Source: Micavibrio sp. UBA6212
GTDB taxonomy: Bacteria; Pseudomonadota; Alphaproteobacteria; Micavibrionales; Micavibrionaceae
DNA: 64,000 bases
NCBI GenBank assembly: GCA_002421905.1
Contig: DISK01000007.1
Span: 1-64,000, forward strand
Reading direction: 5' to 3'
Under the pieces are notes generated by a model. The model was given only the letters and a program-made list of their open reading frames with translations, made no database searches and was not told the origin of the DNA. Positions within the stretch are counted from its first letter, which is position 1. Each line of letters starts with the position of its first letter. Shown here in pieces: positions 34,737-42,707 of the stretch. The position numbers and the translations under genes were made by a program.

Positions 34737-35237
34737 TTATTGTACCTTTGCGAATTGGTAAAACACTACTGACGGATCAGCGAGTGTTGTTGTTCCATAG
34801 AATGTCACTCCCAAAGCCTTGAGCCATTTAATATGAATGGTGTTTCTTTCATCTACACTGTTGACCAGTAAGGGACGAATGGAGTGGAAGAAGTCAAATA
34901 CTCTAGGGGCTAGCTTTAAGACCAGCTCGCTATGAGGGGCCGCCTCATCAGTAAACAAAGCGAAGATTGTTCCCTGTAGGCTCTTCTTCTGAGGGAATAT
35001 CCCAAAGATACCTATAGGTTCTCCTTGAGGTGATAACGCTGTGTAGCATGTATGGGGGCATGTAAAGGCCATATAGGTTAGGGCTTCTGAGGCTGTTCTA
35101 TTTGAGGAGACCTCAAGAGACGCTCTATCTTCCTTTCTCATGTGGGAGGCAACATATTCGATGTCTCCTATCAGGGCCTTTCTTATTAGGCCTGTCCTCA
35201 ATAGTCTGGCCTCTTTGGTCTTTTGTTTCTTGTTCAT
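34737..35237 (-). CDS. T7 gp13-like internal protein (GNAT-like fold)
   Basis: gp13 of T7-like phages is an internal virion-assembly protein with an acetyltransferase-like fold. This 166-residue protein shows DIEYVASHMRKEDRASLE, YTALSPQGEPIGIFGIFP (the GNAT beta strands) and a DERNTIHIKWLKALG segment typical of the family. Catalysis is not expected. It precedes the gp14 homologue by 4 bp. Its sequence is repeated as the first domain of the fusion at 32472, implying duplication. A promoter-like repeat lies 129 bp upstream. Confidence 0.82.
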   Translation of the reverse strand: MNKKQKTKEARLLRTGLIRKALIGDIEYVASHMRKEDRASLEVSSNRTASEALTYMAFTCPHTCYTALSPQGEPIGIFGIFPQKKSLQGTIFALFTDEAAPHSELVLKLAPRVFDFFHSIRPLLVNSVDERNTIHIKWLKALGVTFYGTTTLADPSVVFYQFAKVQ

Positions 35238-35743
35238 TTTTTCTCTTTCGTCACGTTGTTGAGTTCAAGTTATTTCCCGAGGATTTTCCTCTCTCGGATA
35301 AGGGTGCTTAACCCGTTTTCAGGGTGTTCTGTAGGGGGGCACTCAAGGCCTTGCCCATGAGCATCTTTTCAGTTTTCTCCTGTACTAGGGTGGGGGTTTT
35401 TAGAATATCATTAAAAACCAATACCTTAGGACTGACCCTAAAACATAGGGATGCAATGCTGGGAATTGAGGGGTGAAAACCTGTTAGGAGAACCTTTTAG
35501 AAATACCCAATTGATTGGTCAAAGAGAAGTTCCTAAAAAGGAATCTTCTAAGTTTATTGGGTCTTGTTTTCTTGTCCTGCTTAGTTCTGAACTTAAGGTC
35601 AGGGGTTTGGCAAAAAATGAAGCCTACTCTCAGGCCTCATAAGGTTATAACTCTAGGGGGCTATGTAAGTATGCTTTGGGTTGCTCCCTTAGTGTTTCTT
35701 TAGGTGCGCTAGAGGCTTGTCTAGCGGCTATACTCAGTTGGTT
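35238..35743. other. 506-bp stretch without a convincing gene
   Basis: It holds the 64-bp promoter-like repeat (35366-35429) serving the gp13-like gene. The rest has short frames on the plus strand (up to 63 residues) that lack ribosome sites and oppose the neighbours. I see no RNA gene in it. It may be a deletion scar where phage genes were lost. Confidence 0.6.
35366..35429 (-). promoter_or_regulatory. Candidate phage promoter repeat, copy 1
   Basis: This 64-bp sequence matches 37004-37067 at 61 of 64 positions. On the minus strand it contains AAAACCCCCACCCTAGTACA followed by GGAGA, reminiscent of the GGGAGA start of T7/T3 promoters. It lies 129 bp upstream of the gp13-like gene. It is not a hairpin. 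Confidence 0.6.
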
Positions 35744-36097
35744 TTAGTCTTTAGTGTTAAAGGTTTCTTTGATGATGCCTTTGAGCGTAAAGCGGGACAC
35801 CTCAACGATATCATGATTTTTCTTCAAGGCTTTCTTTGTGTGATACTCAATCCATATATGAATACGACCTAACCAGATCTCCCGTGAGCACTGAGGCTTG
35901 CCTTGGGACTGGGAGTAACGAGTGAACATTATCTTCTCAGAGTCCTTGGGGCTATAGCATATTTCATCTTCAAGAGGGTTGTCATTCCAACGAGCAATAA
36001 AGACAAAGCCGCCTTTCTGAAGGGAGACCTCCTTGAAGCTTAGTCCTATCTCTGGATCCCCGCATCCGCCCATATCATCTGTAAGTCTTAAATACAT
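35744..36097 (-). CDS. Unrecognised 117-residue protein of the element
   Basis: No family is recognised. The protein is compact and beta-rich-looking (GLSFKEVSLQKGGFVFIARW; REIWLGRIHIWIEYHTKKAL), with no signal peptide. The start at 36097 (MYLRLTDDMGG) has an aaaggaaac ribosome site; a longer frame from 36121 would include it. It lies between the serine recombinase and the gp13-like gene, in the same direction. Confidence 0.6.
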   Translation of the reverse strand: MYLRLTDDMGGCGDPEIGLSFKEVSLQKGGFVFIARWNDNPLEDEICYSPKDSEKIMFTRYSQSQGKPQCSREIWLGRIHIWIEYHTKKALKKNHDIVEVSRFTLKGIIKETFNTKD

Positions 36098-36183
36098 TTT
36101 TAGTTTCCTTTCATAGATCAAGGCCGTTTGGTTATCGGTCAGTGGAATGTTACGGCCTCAAAGAACATCCCCCGAAACTTGGG

Positions 36184-36813
36184 TTATGGCTTTATGTTCT
36201 TCTTGTCTGGGGCTTCTATTGGTTTTTCCTGAACAAAGCCTTCACGCCCCCCGTAAGACTTCATATGGCGATAGAGAGTTGAAGGGGCAATCCTCAGAGT
36301 CTTTGCTGCTTGCTTCACTGTTCTGTCTGGATCTTTCAGCAAGGCTCTAGCGTCTTGCAGTTTGTCTATGCTGACTTCTACAGGTCGGCCTAAGAGTTTC
36401 CCCTTAGCTTTGGCTGCTGCTAGTCCGGCTTGTGTCCTCTCTATAATCAAGGACTTCTCCAGCTCCCCCAGAGCCCCCATGACTGTATAGAAGAACTTTC
36501 CCATAGCCGTGGATGTATCAATCTTTTCAGTGATTGAATGGAAGTGTGCGTTCTTAGCTTTGAGTTTTTCGATTGTGTCGATAACGATCCGTGTGGATCT
36601 TGCCAAGCGATCTAGTTTCCACACCACCAGAGTGTCATCCTCTCGTATCATGTCCAAAGCCCTTTCGAGTTCTGGTCTATCTCTTTGCCCACCTGAGGCC
36701 TTCTCTTCAAAGATCCGGTCACACCCTTCTTTCTTGAGGGCATTAATTTGCAGATCTAGGTTTTGGTCTTGGGTTGATACCCTAGCGTATCCTATCTTTA
36801 ATGCCTTGGACAT
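36184..36813 (-). CDS. Serine recombinase (resolvase/invertase family)
   Basis: It catalyses DNA strand exchange through a serine nucleophile. The catalytic domain reads IGYARVSTQDQNLDLQ (Ser in RVST), then VVWKLDRLARST and GALGELEKSLIIERTQAGL. A C-terminal helix-turn-helix follows (TVKQAAKTLRIAPSTLYRHM). At ~209 residues it is the size of Tn3 resolvases and invertases, not a large integrase. The start at 36813 has an aggag ribosome site. Near-identical repeats flank it (35366 and 37004), so it could act on them, though they also fit promoters. Confidence 0.95.
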   Translation of the reverse strand: MSKALKIGYARVSTQDQNLDLQINALKKEGCDRIFEEKASGGQRDRPELERALDMIREDDTLVVWKLDRLARSTRIVIDTIEKLKAKNAHFHSITEKIDTSTAMGKFFYTVMGALGELEKSLIIERTQAGLAAAKAKGKLLGRPVEVSIDKLQDARALLKDPDRTVKQAAKTLRIAPSTLYRHMKSYGGREGFVQEKPIEAPDKKNIKP

Positions 36814-37003
36814 ATCATAAACTCCTATAAGTCTCATCACCTTACATTATCGGAATAGTAATTACAAGACTAATAAATAGGAGCTTAACATTCAATGTTT
36901 TAGGTTTGGCTTTTGGTTGGCCCTGACGGCTTCTATAAACGGAGGTATATCGGAATAGGTATAAGGTGGACAGGATCATTCTTAGCCTGTTTTATGCGCT
37001 GAT

Positions 37004-37067
37004 TTTTCAGTTTTCTCCTGTACTAGGATGCGGGTTTTTAGAATATCATTAAAAAACAATACCTTAG
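37004..37067 (-). promoter_or_regulatory. Candidate phage promoter repeat, copy 2
   Basis: This is the partner of 35366-35429 with three differences. It is intergenic, 190 bp upstream of the serine recombinase. Its core reads AAAACCCGCATCCTAGTACA, followed by GGAGAAAACTG as in copy 1. Confidence 0.6.
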
Positions 37068-37093
37068 TCACCACCTAAATCACTCCCTAAACA

Positions 37094-37357
37094 TCACTTC
37101 AGACTAACTCTTATTGAGGTCGTATTCTTACCCTTCATCCTAGCAGCTCTGATTGCCATTTCTGGAGACATGCCCATAGCAAGGCCGTCGATTGACATAC
37201 CGGATCTCCCCATGAATGCCTCAAGTTCAGCCCTAAGGAGTCTCTGTTTACGTTCCTCCTGCTTCTTGTCTTCAGTGGGGACTTGGAAGAAACAAAGGCG
37301 CGCTGGGGCTGCTATAAAAAGACACCCCACCCCATGGGGAAGATTCGCTTTGACCAC
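37094..37357 (-). CDS. Small unrecognised protein of the element (up to 87 residues)
   Basis: No family is recognised. The C-terminal ~60 residues look protein-like and helical (RKQRLLRAELEAFMGRSG; GMSPEMAIRAARMKG). The N-terminal 20 residues from a GTG at 37357 look less natural, so the true start may be further in. It lies 70 bp downstream of the third promoter-like repeat. Doubtful but plausible. Confidence 0.45.
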   Translation of the reverse strand: MVKANLPHGVGCLFIAAPARLCFFQVPTEDKKQEERKQRLLRAELEAFMGRSGMSIDGLAMGMSPEMAIRAARMKGKNTTSIRVSLK

Positions 37358-37426
37358 ACTAACGCATACCCTTTAATATTTTTGTGATAAATTTTAGCCG
37401 CATATAGGGTCATGAAATGCTTGTGG

Positions 37427-37446
37427 TGTACTAGGGTGGGGGTTTT
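37427..37446 (-). promoter_or_regulatory. Candidate phage promoter repeat, copy 3 (20-bp core)
   Basis: On the minus strand this is AAAACCCCCACCCTAGTACA, identical to the core of copy 1, while flanking sequence is unrelated. It sits between the RNA polymerase remnant and the gene at 37357. Confidence 0.55.
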
Positions 37447-37465
37447 CAAACTTAACTTCTGAAGT

Positions 37466-37714
37466 TTAAGCAAAAAAGAACTTAGAGTTCAACACCTTAG
37501 CCAGTTCTAAAGTCCCTCTTTTGAGATCCTCAGGCAACTCCTCAATTTTATCCTCAGGCAACATCTTCAGCATGTCCAGTTTGAACTGATTAAGAACGTC
37601 ATGATTTTCGTACATGTCCACGAATGATTTTCTGAGGATGTGACTAAAGCTTTCCGTGAGTGCAGCGTGGGTTCCAAAACTATCGTGGATCATGGCAAAG
37701 TTGGAGATGCTCAT
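37466..37714 (-). pseudogene. C-terminal remnant of a T7-like single-subunit RNA polymerase
   Basis: The 82 residues match the extreme C-terminus of T7-family RNA polymerase. FAMIHDSFGTHAA corresponds to T7 FALIHDSFGT, which contains the catalytic Asp of palm motif C. MYENHDVLNQF matches TYESCDVLADF, and the protein ends LAKVLNSKFFFA like T7 LRDILESDFAFA. Similarity continues a few codons upstream of the ATG before an in-frame stop. The N-terminal domain, fingers and most of the palm (about 800 residues) are absent, so it cannot transcribe alone. The clean C-terminal conservation suggests recent truncation or some retained use. Confidence 0.9.
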
Positions 37715-37810
37715 TCCTGACTCATAGAAGGGCGTACAGTGGCTTATTATTTTCTGAGCAGGGTTTTTACCTCAGGAGTACTTCAGCGTATCTGAGGACT
37801 CACTATGGAG

Positions 37811-38284
37811 CTACTGTGATGTTTCATTGGGGCTAGGATTATTCTGAGTCTGATCCTTGAAGACCCTTTGTTCGAATTTATCAATCAGAGCGTACAGAGC
37901 CGCTGCCCGAACAGTGTCATTGTTTCTGATAAAATCAGCGTAACGTCTGACCATAGACTTGTATATCCTGAGTGTGCAGTGTTCCTTTGTCTTGTCTTGA
38001 AGGAAGATGCCCGTAAGGATTGAGGTTAAGGTAAATATCGCAAAAGTTGCTATGCCCGCCCCGCTAAAGTAAGAGGCTGTAGAAATAAGGATTACAATTG
38101 AAACCCAAGTCAGCAAAGTGAAGTTAGTGTGCTCAGGTGGGGTGATAGCGTCCTGAAATCCTGTTGGGCTATCCGTATCCGATAACAGTTTGCCAATTGT
38201 GAGCGTCATTCCATTCATCTGGAGATTATACCTGAAAGCAATCGCCATTATGATTGCAAGAATATAGAAGACACTGTCACTCAT
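37811..38284 (-). CDS. Small membrane protein of the element (157 residues)
   Basis: I do not recognise this protein. It has three hydrophobic segments (FYILAIIMAIAFRYNL; FTLLTWVSIVILISTASYF; GIATFAIFTLTSILTGIFL). A cytoplasmic helical tail follows (RIYKSMVRRYADFIRNNDTV). The start at 38284 has a strong gggg-aag ribosome site. It is the first leftward gene inside attR, the usual place for early or accessory genes in T7-like phages. Confidence 0.65.
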   Translation of the reverse strand: MSDSVFYILAIIMAIAFRYNLQMNGMTLTIGKLLSDTDSPTGFQDAITPPEHTNFTLLTWVSIVILISTASYFSGAGIATFAIFTLTSILTGIFLQDKTKEHCTLRIYKSMVRRYADFIRNNDTVRAAALYALIDKFEQRVFKDQTQNNPSPNETSQ

Positions 38285-38404
38285 TGAACTTCCCCCGATA
38301 GTTAGTCTTAAAGGTTCGAACAATGCATTTAATCATAGATTCTCTTGCATGGAAACTGGGTGCTATAGGGTTGGAGTGCTTCTCACACAAGAGTGTCTTG
38401 AATT

Positions 38405-38426
38405 TGTTACACTGGGGTGTTACACT
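38405..38426 (+). promoter_or_regulatory. Paired integrase arm-site candidates, right end
   Basis: TGTTACACT at 38405 and again at 38418, with 13-bp spacing exactly as at the left end. The pair lies 62 bp inside attR. Confidence 0.65.
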
Positions 38427-38487
38427 GGAGGCAGTTTTAAGCGGACTAAGTTATTGATTTATAACAATTTAGTGTATGACTCTCGAA

Positions 38488-38508
38488 ATCCCGATTGGGT
38501 CCACCACT
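38488..38508 (+). repeat. attR core
   Basis: This is a 21-bp copy of the tRNA-Ala 3' end, identical to 29288-29308. It marks the right boundary of the element, 50 bp before the end of the acyltransferase gene. Confidence 0.92.
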
Positions 38509-38558
38509 TCCTTAAAATATCACAGTTTGAGCAATCGGGTGAATCCAAGATCGTCCGG

Positions 38559-40496
38559 TTAGTTCTTGCGTTCTTGCTTGTTCATAAACTCAATCAGATG
38601 CCCCCCGAGATAAAGGCCGCCATACTGGTTCAAATGATCGACATCCAGATATAAAAAATGGCCGTCCTGATCAAAAGCTGTGTGCATATGAGGTAAGGGA
38701 TCGAAATAAGAAATGCGATATTTGCCAAGGGCAGGGACAAAATCGGAGAGTGTTGGTTCCAGTTCTCTATCACTAAATTCTTGATCTATAGACAGGCAGC
38801 TTTCGGCTGTTTCCTTGCGCGGGATCAATTTGGTAATCAGCAGATGGTTTTTGACCATGCAGTTATGCGGGTGTTGTTTGAAGATGGGGACGCTTCCCAG
38901 AAAAACAGTTTCTTTGTGAAGTTGCGAGAGATCAGACAGGGAGGTTTCTATGTCCTTATTGATTTTAGGAAGTTTCAGGCTCAAGAAAACATATTTGACG
39001 GATTTTTGTGCCGAGAGAGTCTTATAAAATTCATCACGAATATTCATGCAGTCCGTATCAATCGTGCCATCGCGCATTGGCGGATTCTCACTTCTAACCC
39101 ATGCCTGACAGGCTCCACGCATAATCAAACGCACGGTGTATCCTTTTGATTGTGCCCATTTAAGTACAGCAGGTGTGTAGTGGGATGCGTGAGAGTCTCC
39201 GCTTAATATCACCTCATATTTGTCTTTGTTGGGGCCAATGACGCAGTCATTAAGGTTAAAAGCGCTGCCCGGAGAGGCGCAAAGCTCGAACAGGTTGTTC
39301 GGCGCGGTTTCAACGGGGTCAAGTTTATAGGTGACGCGCCAATTGGACTCGGCGGCCCGTTTCATAACATTCGAAGAAAGAATGAAAACCGTTACGATTA
39401 AAAGGCCGGAAAAAATAATCCGCTTGGGGTGGATGGTGATCTTGCTGGTTGGCTGTTCAATCCATTTATAGGACGCAGCAGCAAAAATAAAGGAGGCCAG
39501 AGCAATGCCAATTTGTTGCGGAATGGTCAGGGATTCTTCAACGGAACCGGTATCAGCCATTTTGAAGAATATAATGAGCGGCCAATGCCAAAGATAAAGG
39601 GAGTAGGAAATCAGGCCTGTCCAGACCAACGCTTTATTTGAGAGGGCATGGTGAATGATTCCGGTTTTCTGTTGGGCAGAATATATGATAAGCCCTGCAC
39701 CAAGACATGGCAGTAAGGCCCAAATGCCGGGAAAGGTTTTCTGGTCAGTCAGCAGAACGGCCAGAATAATCAGGATTAATCCCGAAAGGGATGCGAGGTT
39801 GATATGCTGTGCTTTTGTGAGAGGAGGTATAATTCGTAGGGCTATGATCCCGCCTAAAGCCAGTTCCCATGCGCGGGCGTGAAGCAAGTAGAATGCATGT
39901 AAGGGGGTAGTCTGAAGCAGATACTCGCTTAATCCCAGACTGAGAAAAAAGAGTGCTGTGAGTGTTACATATATTTTTTTCAAACCCAGAAATTTATAGG
40001 AAAAATATAATAAAAATGGCCAGACAAAATAGAATTGCTCTTCGACACCCAAAGACCATGTGTGCAGCAAGGGAGAGGCTTCGTGGCGCAGGGCGAAGTA
40101 ATCAACGGTTTTGCTGAATAAAATATTAGATGCTTGGGCGCTGGCAAACCGGAAATCCTTAAAGAATGCTCTGAACTCTGAAGGCCCGAGCAAAAAGATG
40201 GCTGCGATGGCTGACGCGGATAGCATTACAAATAGGGCAGGGAAAATCCGTCTGATTCGTCTGGCATAGAATCTGGCAAAGGAAAAATTTTTGTCTTTGA
40301 TCTCGTTGGCGATGATTTGGGTAATCAGGAATCCGGATATGACAAAAAATATGTCCACACCGACAAAACCACCCTTGAGCAGGTTCGGATTCAAGTGGAA
40401 GCAGAGAATAATCAAAACAGCAAGTCCCCTTAACCCATCAATAAACTGGATGCGTTGGGTTTTCTGGGGTGGGGGTTGATTCGCTGGGTTAGACAT
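38559..40496 (-). CDS. OafA/YrhL-type acyltransferase with C-terminal SGNH domain
   Basis: This inner-membrane protein O-acetylates surface polysaccharide or peptidoglycan. The acyltransferase-3 domain (residues ~15-370) has about ten membrane helices. It includes the N-terminal FIDGLRGLAVLIILCFH with its conserved Arg and His, and HTWSLGVEEQFYFVWP. The periplasmic SGNH-like domain (~420-640) carries GDSHASHYTP and the DHLNQYG Asp/His motif. At 645 residues it matches the fused OafA class. It may modify the fucose- or deoxymannose-containing glycan implied by gmd/fcl, but that link is inference. Confidence 0.93.
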   Translation of the reverse strand: MSNPANQPPPQKTQRIQFIDGLRGLAVLIILCFHLNPNLLKGGFVGVDIFFVISGFLITQIIANEIKDKNFSFARFYARRIRRIFPALFVMLSASAIAAIFLLGPSEFRAFFKDFRFASAQASNILFSKTVDYFALRHEASPLLHTWSLGVEEQFYFVWPFLLYFSYKFLGLKKIYVTLTALFFLSLGLSEYLLQTTPLHAFYLLHARAWELALGGIIALRIIPPLTKAQHINLASLSGLILIILAVLLTDQKTFPGIWALLPCLGAGLIIYSAQQKTGIIHHALSNKALVWTGLISYSLYLWHWPLIIFFKMADTGSVEESLTIPQQIGIALASFIFAAASYKWIEQPTSKITIHPKRIIFSGLLIVTVFILSSNVMKRAAESNWRVTYKLDPVETAPNNLFELCASPGSAFNLNDCVIGPNKDKYEVILSGDSHASHYTPAVLKWAQSKGYTVRLIMRGACQAWVRSENPPMRDGTIDTDCMNIRDEFYKTLSAQKSVKYVFLSLKLPKINKDIETSLSDLSQLHKETVFLGSVPIFKQHPHNCMVKNHLLITKLIPRKETAESCLSIDQEFSDRELEPTLSDFVPALGKYRISYFDPLPHMHTAFDQDGHFLYLDVDHLNQYGGLYLGGHLIEFMNKQERKN

Positions 40497-40589
40497 GAAA
40501 GGTAGTCTAAAAGAAAATTTGGGCTTTTGAAGTCATAATATCGTTCTTCTCTTTTTTTTCTTGCTGCGTTGTCGGTGAAAGACGGTATA

Positions 40590-41174
40590 ATGATCCCCAT
40601 GGCAACACAATCCCATTCATCCTATCTGACCGGAAAGCTTTTGCTGGCCATGCCCTCTATGGGTGACTCGCGCTTCCACCATGCGGTTATTTTTGTTATT
40701 TCTCACCACGCGCTGGGGGCAATGGGCTTGATTGTCAACTCCCCTGTTCAGGACTTTACATTTGATCAGTTGATGAAAGAAGCCGGATTAGCAGATATAC
40801 CGATTAAACGTAGCGGTGTCGTGCTGTTAAATGGGGGGCCGGTGGAAATACAACATGGGTTTTTATTGCATACGTCCGACTATACTCAGGAAAATACAAT
40901 CGAGGTTAATGCGGGGCTGTCAGTGAGTGCCAGTCTTGACGCGTTACAGGCTTTTGCTGGTGGGCAGGTTCCTAAAGAAGGTTTGCTCGCGCTGGGGTAT
41001 GCCGGCTGGGGATCAGGGCAGTTAGAGCAGGAATTACAGGACAATGCGTGGAGTGTCGTGGATTCCGATTACGAAATTTTGTTTAATACGCCGTTGGAGG
41101 ATCGTTGGGAGCGTGCTTTTAGCCGTTTGGGTGTCGATCCGTCTCTGATGTCGCATGAAGCAGGCCGCGCTTAG
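40590..41174 (+). CDS. YqgE/AlgH family protein (UPF0301)
   Basis: This is a widespread cytoplasmic family of unclear function. Conserved segments are LTGKLLLAMPSMGDSRFHHAVIF, GAMGLIVN, LNGGPV and GYAGWGSGQLEQELQDNAW. The start is uncertain: ATG 40590 or 40599 both fit the family, and an in-frame TTG at 40569 is less likely. Length is about 190 residues, as expected. It is convergent with the peptidase gene, with 13 bp between them. Confidence 0.93.
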   Translation: MIPMATQSHSSYLTGKLLLAMPSMGDSRFHHAVIFVISHHALGAMGLIVNSPVQDFTFDQLMKEAGLADIPIKRSGVVLLNGGPVEIQHGFLLHTSDYTQENTIEVNAGLSVSASLDALQAFAGGQVPKEGLLALGYAGWGSGQLEQELQDNAWSVVDSDYEILFNTPLEDRWERAFSRLGVDPSLMSHEAGRA

Positions 41175-41187
41175 AAATCCAGCTTTA

Positions 41188-42459
41188 TTATGCGACGATT
41201 TTTTGCTGAATTTCCTCAGGTGTCATAAGGTTTCCAATAGGGCCTACTGCCGATACCAAAAGTTTCCGTGCAAAAATATCTTGTGCCAGATCAATAACAT
41301 TTTGTGCTGTAACTGAGTTGATTTTCTCGACATATGGCATCACTTCGAATGGGACGCCGTGGTTCAGGACATACCGGCCTTGCTGATCGGCTCGGGTCAT
41401 CATTTTTTCACGGCCCATGCGTGTACTGGACGTAATTTGTGTTTTGGCGCGTGCCAGTTCTTGATCAGAGACATGATTGCTCATACTGCGGATTTGTTCG
41501 ACTGCCAGCGGAATAAGCTTTTGCAGTTCGTCAGGCCCGGTTCCGGCATAGATGCCAAATAGACCACTATCCTGATAACTGTCCTGAAAACTTTGAATGG
41601 TATAGACAAGGCCGTGTTTCTCACGAATTTCCTGCCACAGGCGTGAGGATGTTCCTCCACCCAGAATATTCGAGAGAATCCGTTGGGTTGGATAACGGGG
41701 ATCAAGGCGTGATAGACCTTCAAATGCCAGAACAATGTGGGCTTGCTCGGTATCCTTTTGTAACAAGGAATGGTGTGGCGCGTACTGTGCCGCTTTATAC
41801 CCCGGATCTTGTCCCACCAAATTTTTTGCTGGAAGGTTTGAGAAAGTTTTTGCAACTTTTTTAACAAAAGCATCATGGTCAACATCGCCGGCACAGGAAA
41901 TTACAATTCTGTTCGGGGCATAATGAAGGCCGATATAGTTTTTCAAATCGGTTTGGTTGATCTTGCTGACGATGGCTGGTGTCCCGAGGCCAGATGCCCC
42001 AAGAGCCTGATCCGGAAATGCTGATTTCTGGGTATATTCAAACACCAGATCATCCGGGTTGTCTTCATACATTTTGATTTCCTGTAAGATTACAGCGCGT
42101 TCACGTTCGATTTCGTCTTCAGGAAAAAGGGAGTTTTGCAGCATATCCGACAAGACATTCAGAGAGAGATCAAGATGGTCTTTCAAGATGCGGATATAAT
42201 AAGCCGTTGTTTCGCGGCCAGTATAGGCATTGAAATGTCCGCCTGCATCTTCTATCTGGTCGGAAATTTGTTTGGAAGTTCGGCTCGGGGTGCCTTTGAA
42301 CATCATATGCTCAAGCATATGGGCAATCCCGTTTTCGTATAAATTCTCGTGCCGGGTCCCAACACCGACCCAAACGCCCAGCGCAAGACTGTCCATTTCG
42401 GAGGCATGATCTGTGATAATGCGGAGGCCATTCGGCAGGGTGGTTAATTGAATGCTCAT
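41188..42459 (-). CDS. M16 family zinc peptidase
   Basis: This is a mitochondrial-processing-peptidase-like insulinase-family protease. The inverted zinc motif HMLEH is at residues 47-51, followed by the distal Glu region (ERAVILQEIKMYEDNPDD, ~120-140). The second half has the usual RILSNILGGGTSSRLWQEIREK and GLVYTIQSF. At 423 residues it is the short catalytic type. It has no signal peptide and is probably cytoplasmic. The physiological substrate is unknown. Confidence 0.94.
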   Translation of the reverse strand: MSIQLTTLPNGLRIITDHASEMDSLALGVWVGVGTRHENLYENGIAHMLEHMMFKGTPSRTSKQISDQIEDAGGHFNAYTGRETTAYYIRILKDHLDLSLNVLSDMLQNSLFPEDEIERERAVILQEIKMYEDNPDDLVFEYTQKSAFPDQALGASGLGTPAIVSKINQTDLKNYIGLHYAPNRIVISCAGDVDHDAFVKKVAKTFSNLPAKNLVGQDPGYKAAQYAPHHSLLQKDTEQAHIVLAFEGLSRLDPRYPTQRILSNILGGGTSSRLWQEIREKHGLVYTIQSFQDSYQDSGLFGIYAGTGPDELQKLIPLAVEQIRSMSNHVSDQELARAKTQITSSTRMGREKMMTRADQQGRYVLNHGVPFEVMPYVEKINSVTAQNVIDLAQDIFARKLLVSAVGPIGNLMTPEEIQQKIVA

Positions 42460-42707
42460 TGATATGGAATACCTTAGATGCTGCTTTTATGCAATTACCA
42501 AATCTCCACCAGACATCTTCTAACCTCTGGTTTATGCCATCAGGTTTATACAATCCTTATATCCCCGAGCATCTCCCCTATCGCTTCCTGATGACATTCA
42601 CACCATGTTGAGTCTCTTGGAATTTAGAATGGCGCAGTAGCCTGAAAAGCAGCCACTGCATTCAAAAAAGAATCTTAACAAGCTTTATACAAAAGGAACC
42701 CTAAATC

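Noticed and set aside
35451..35703. Short plus-strand frames in the gap of the element
   Set aside because: They have no ribosome sites, run in the direction opposite to the neighbouring genes, and show no recognisable sequence.
36121..36158. Inverted repeat AGGCCGT / ACGGCCT upstream of the 117-residue gene
   Set aside because: It is only 7 bp with a 24-base spacer and no T tract. It is too weak to call a terminator or operator.
35366..37067. The 64-bp repeats as transcription terminators
   Set aside because: They have no inverted repeat that could form a stem, and they lie upstream of genes rather than at their ends.
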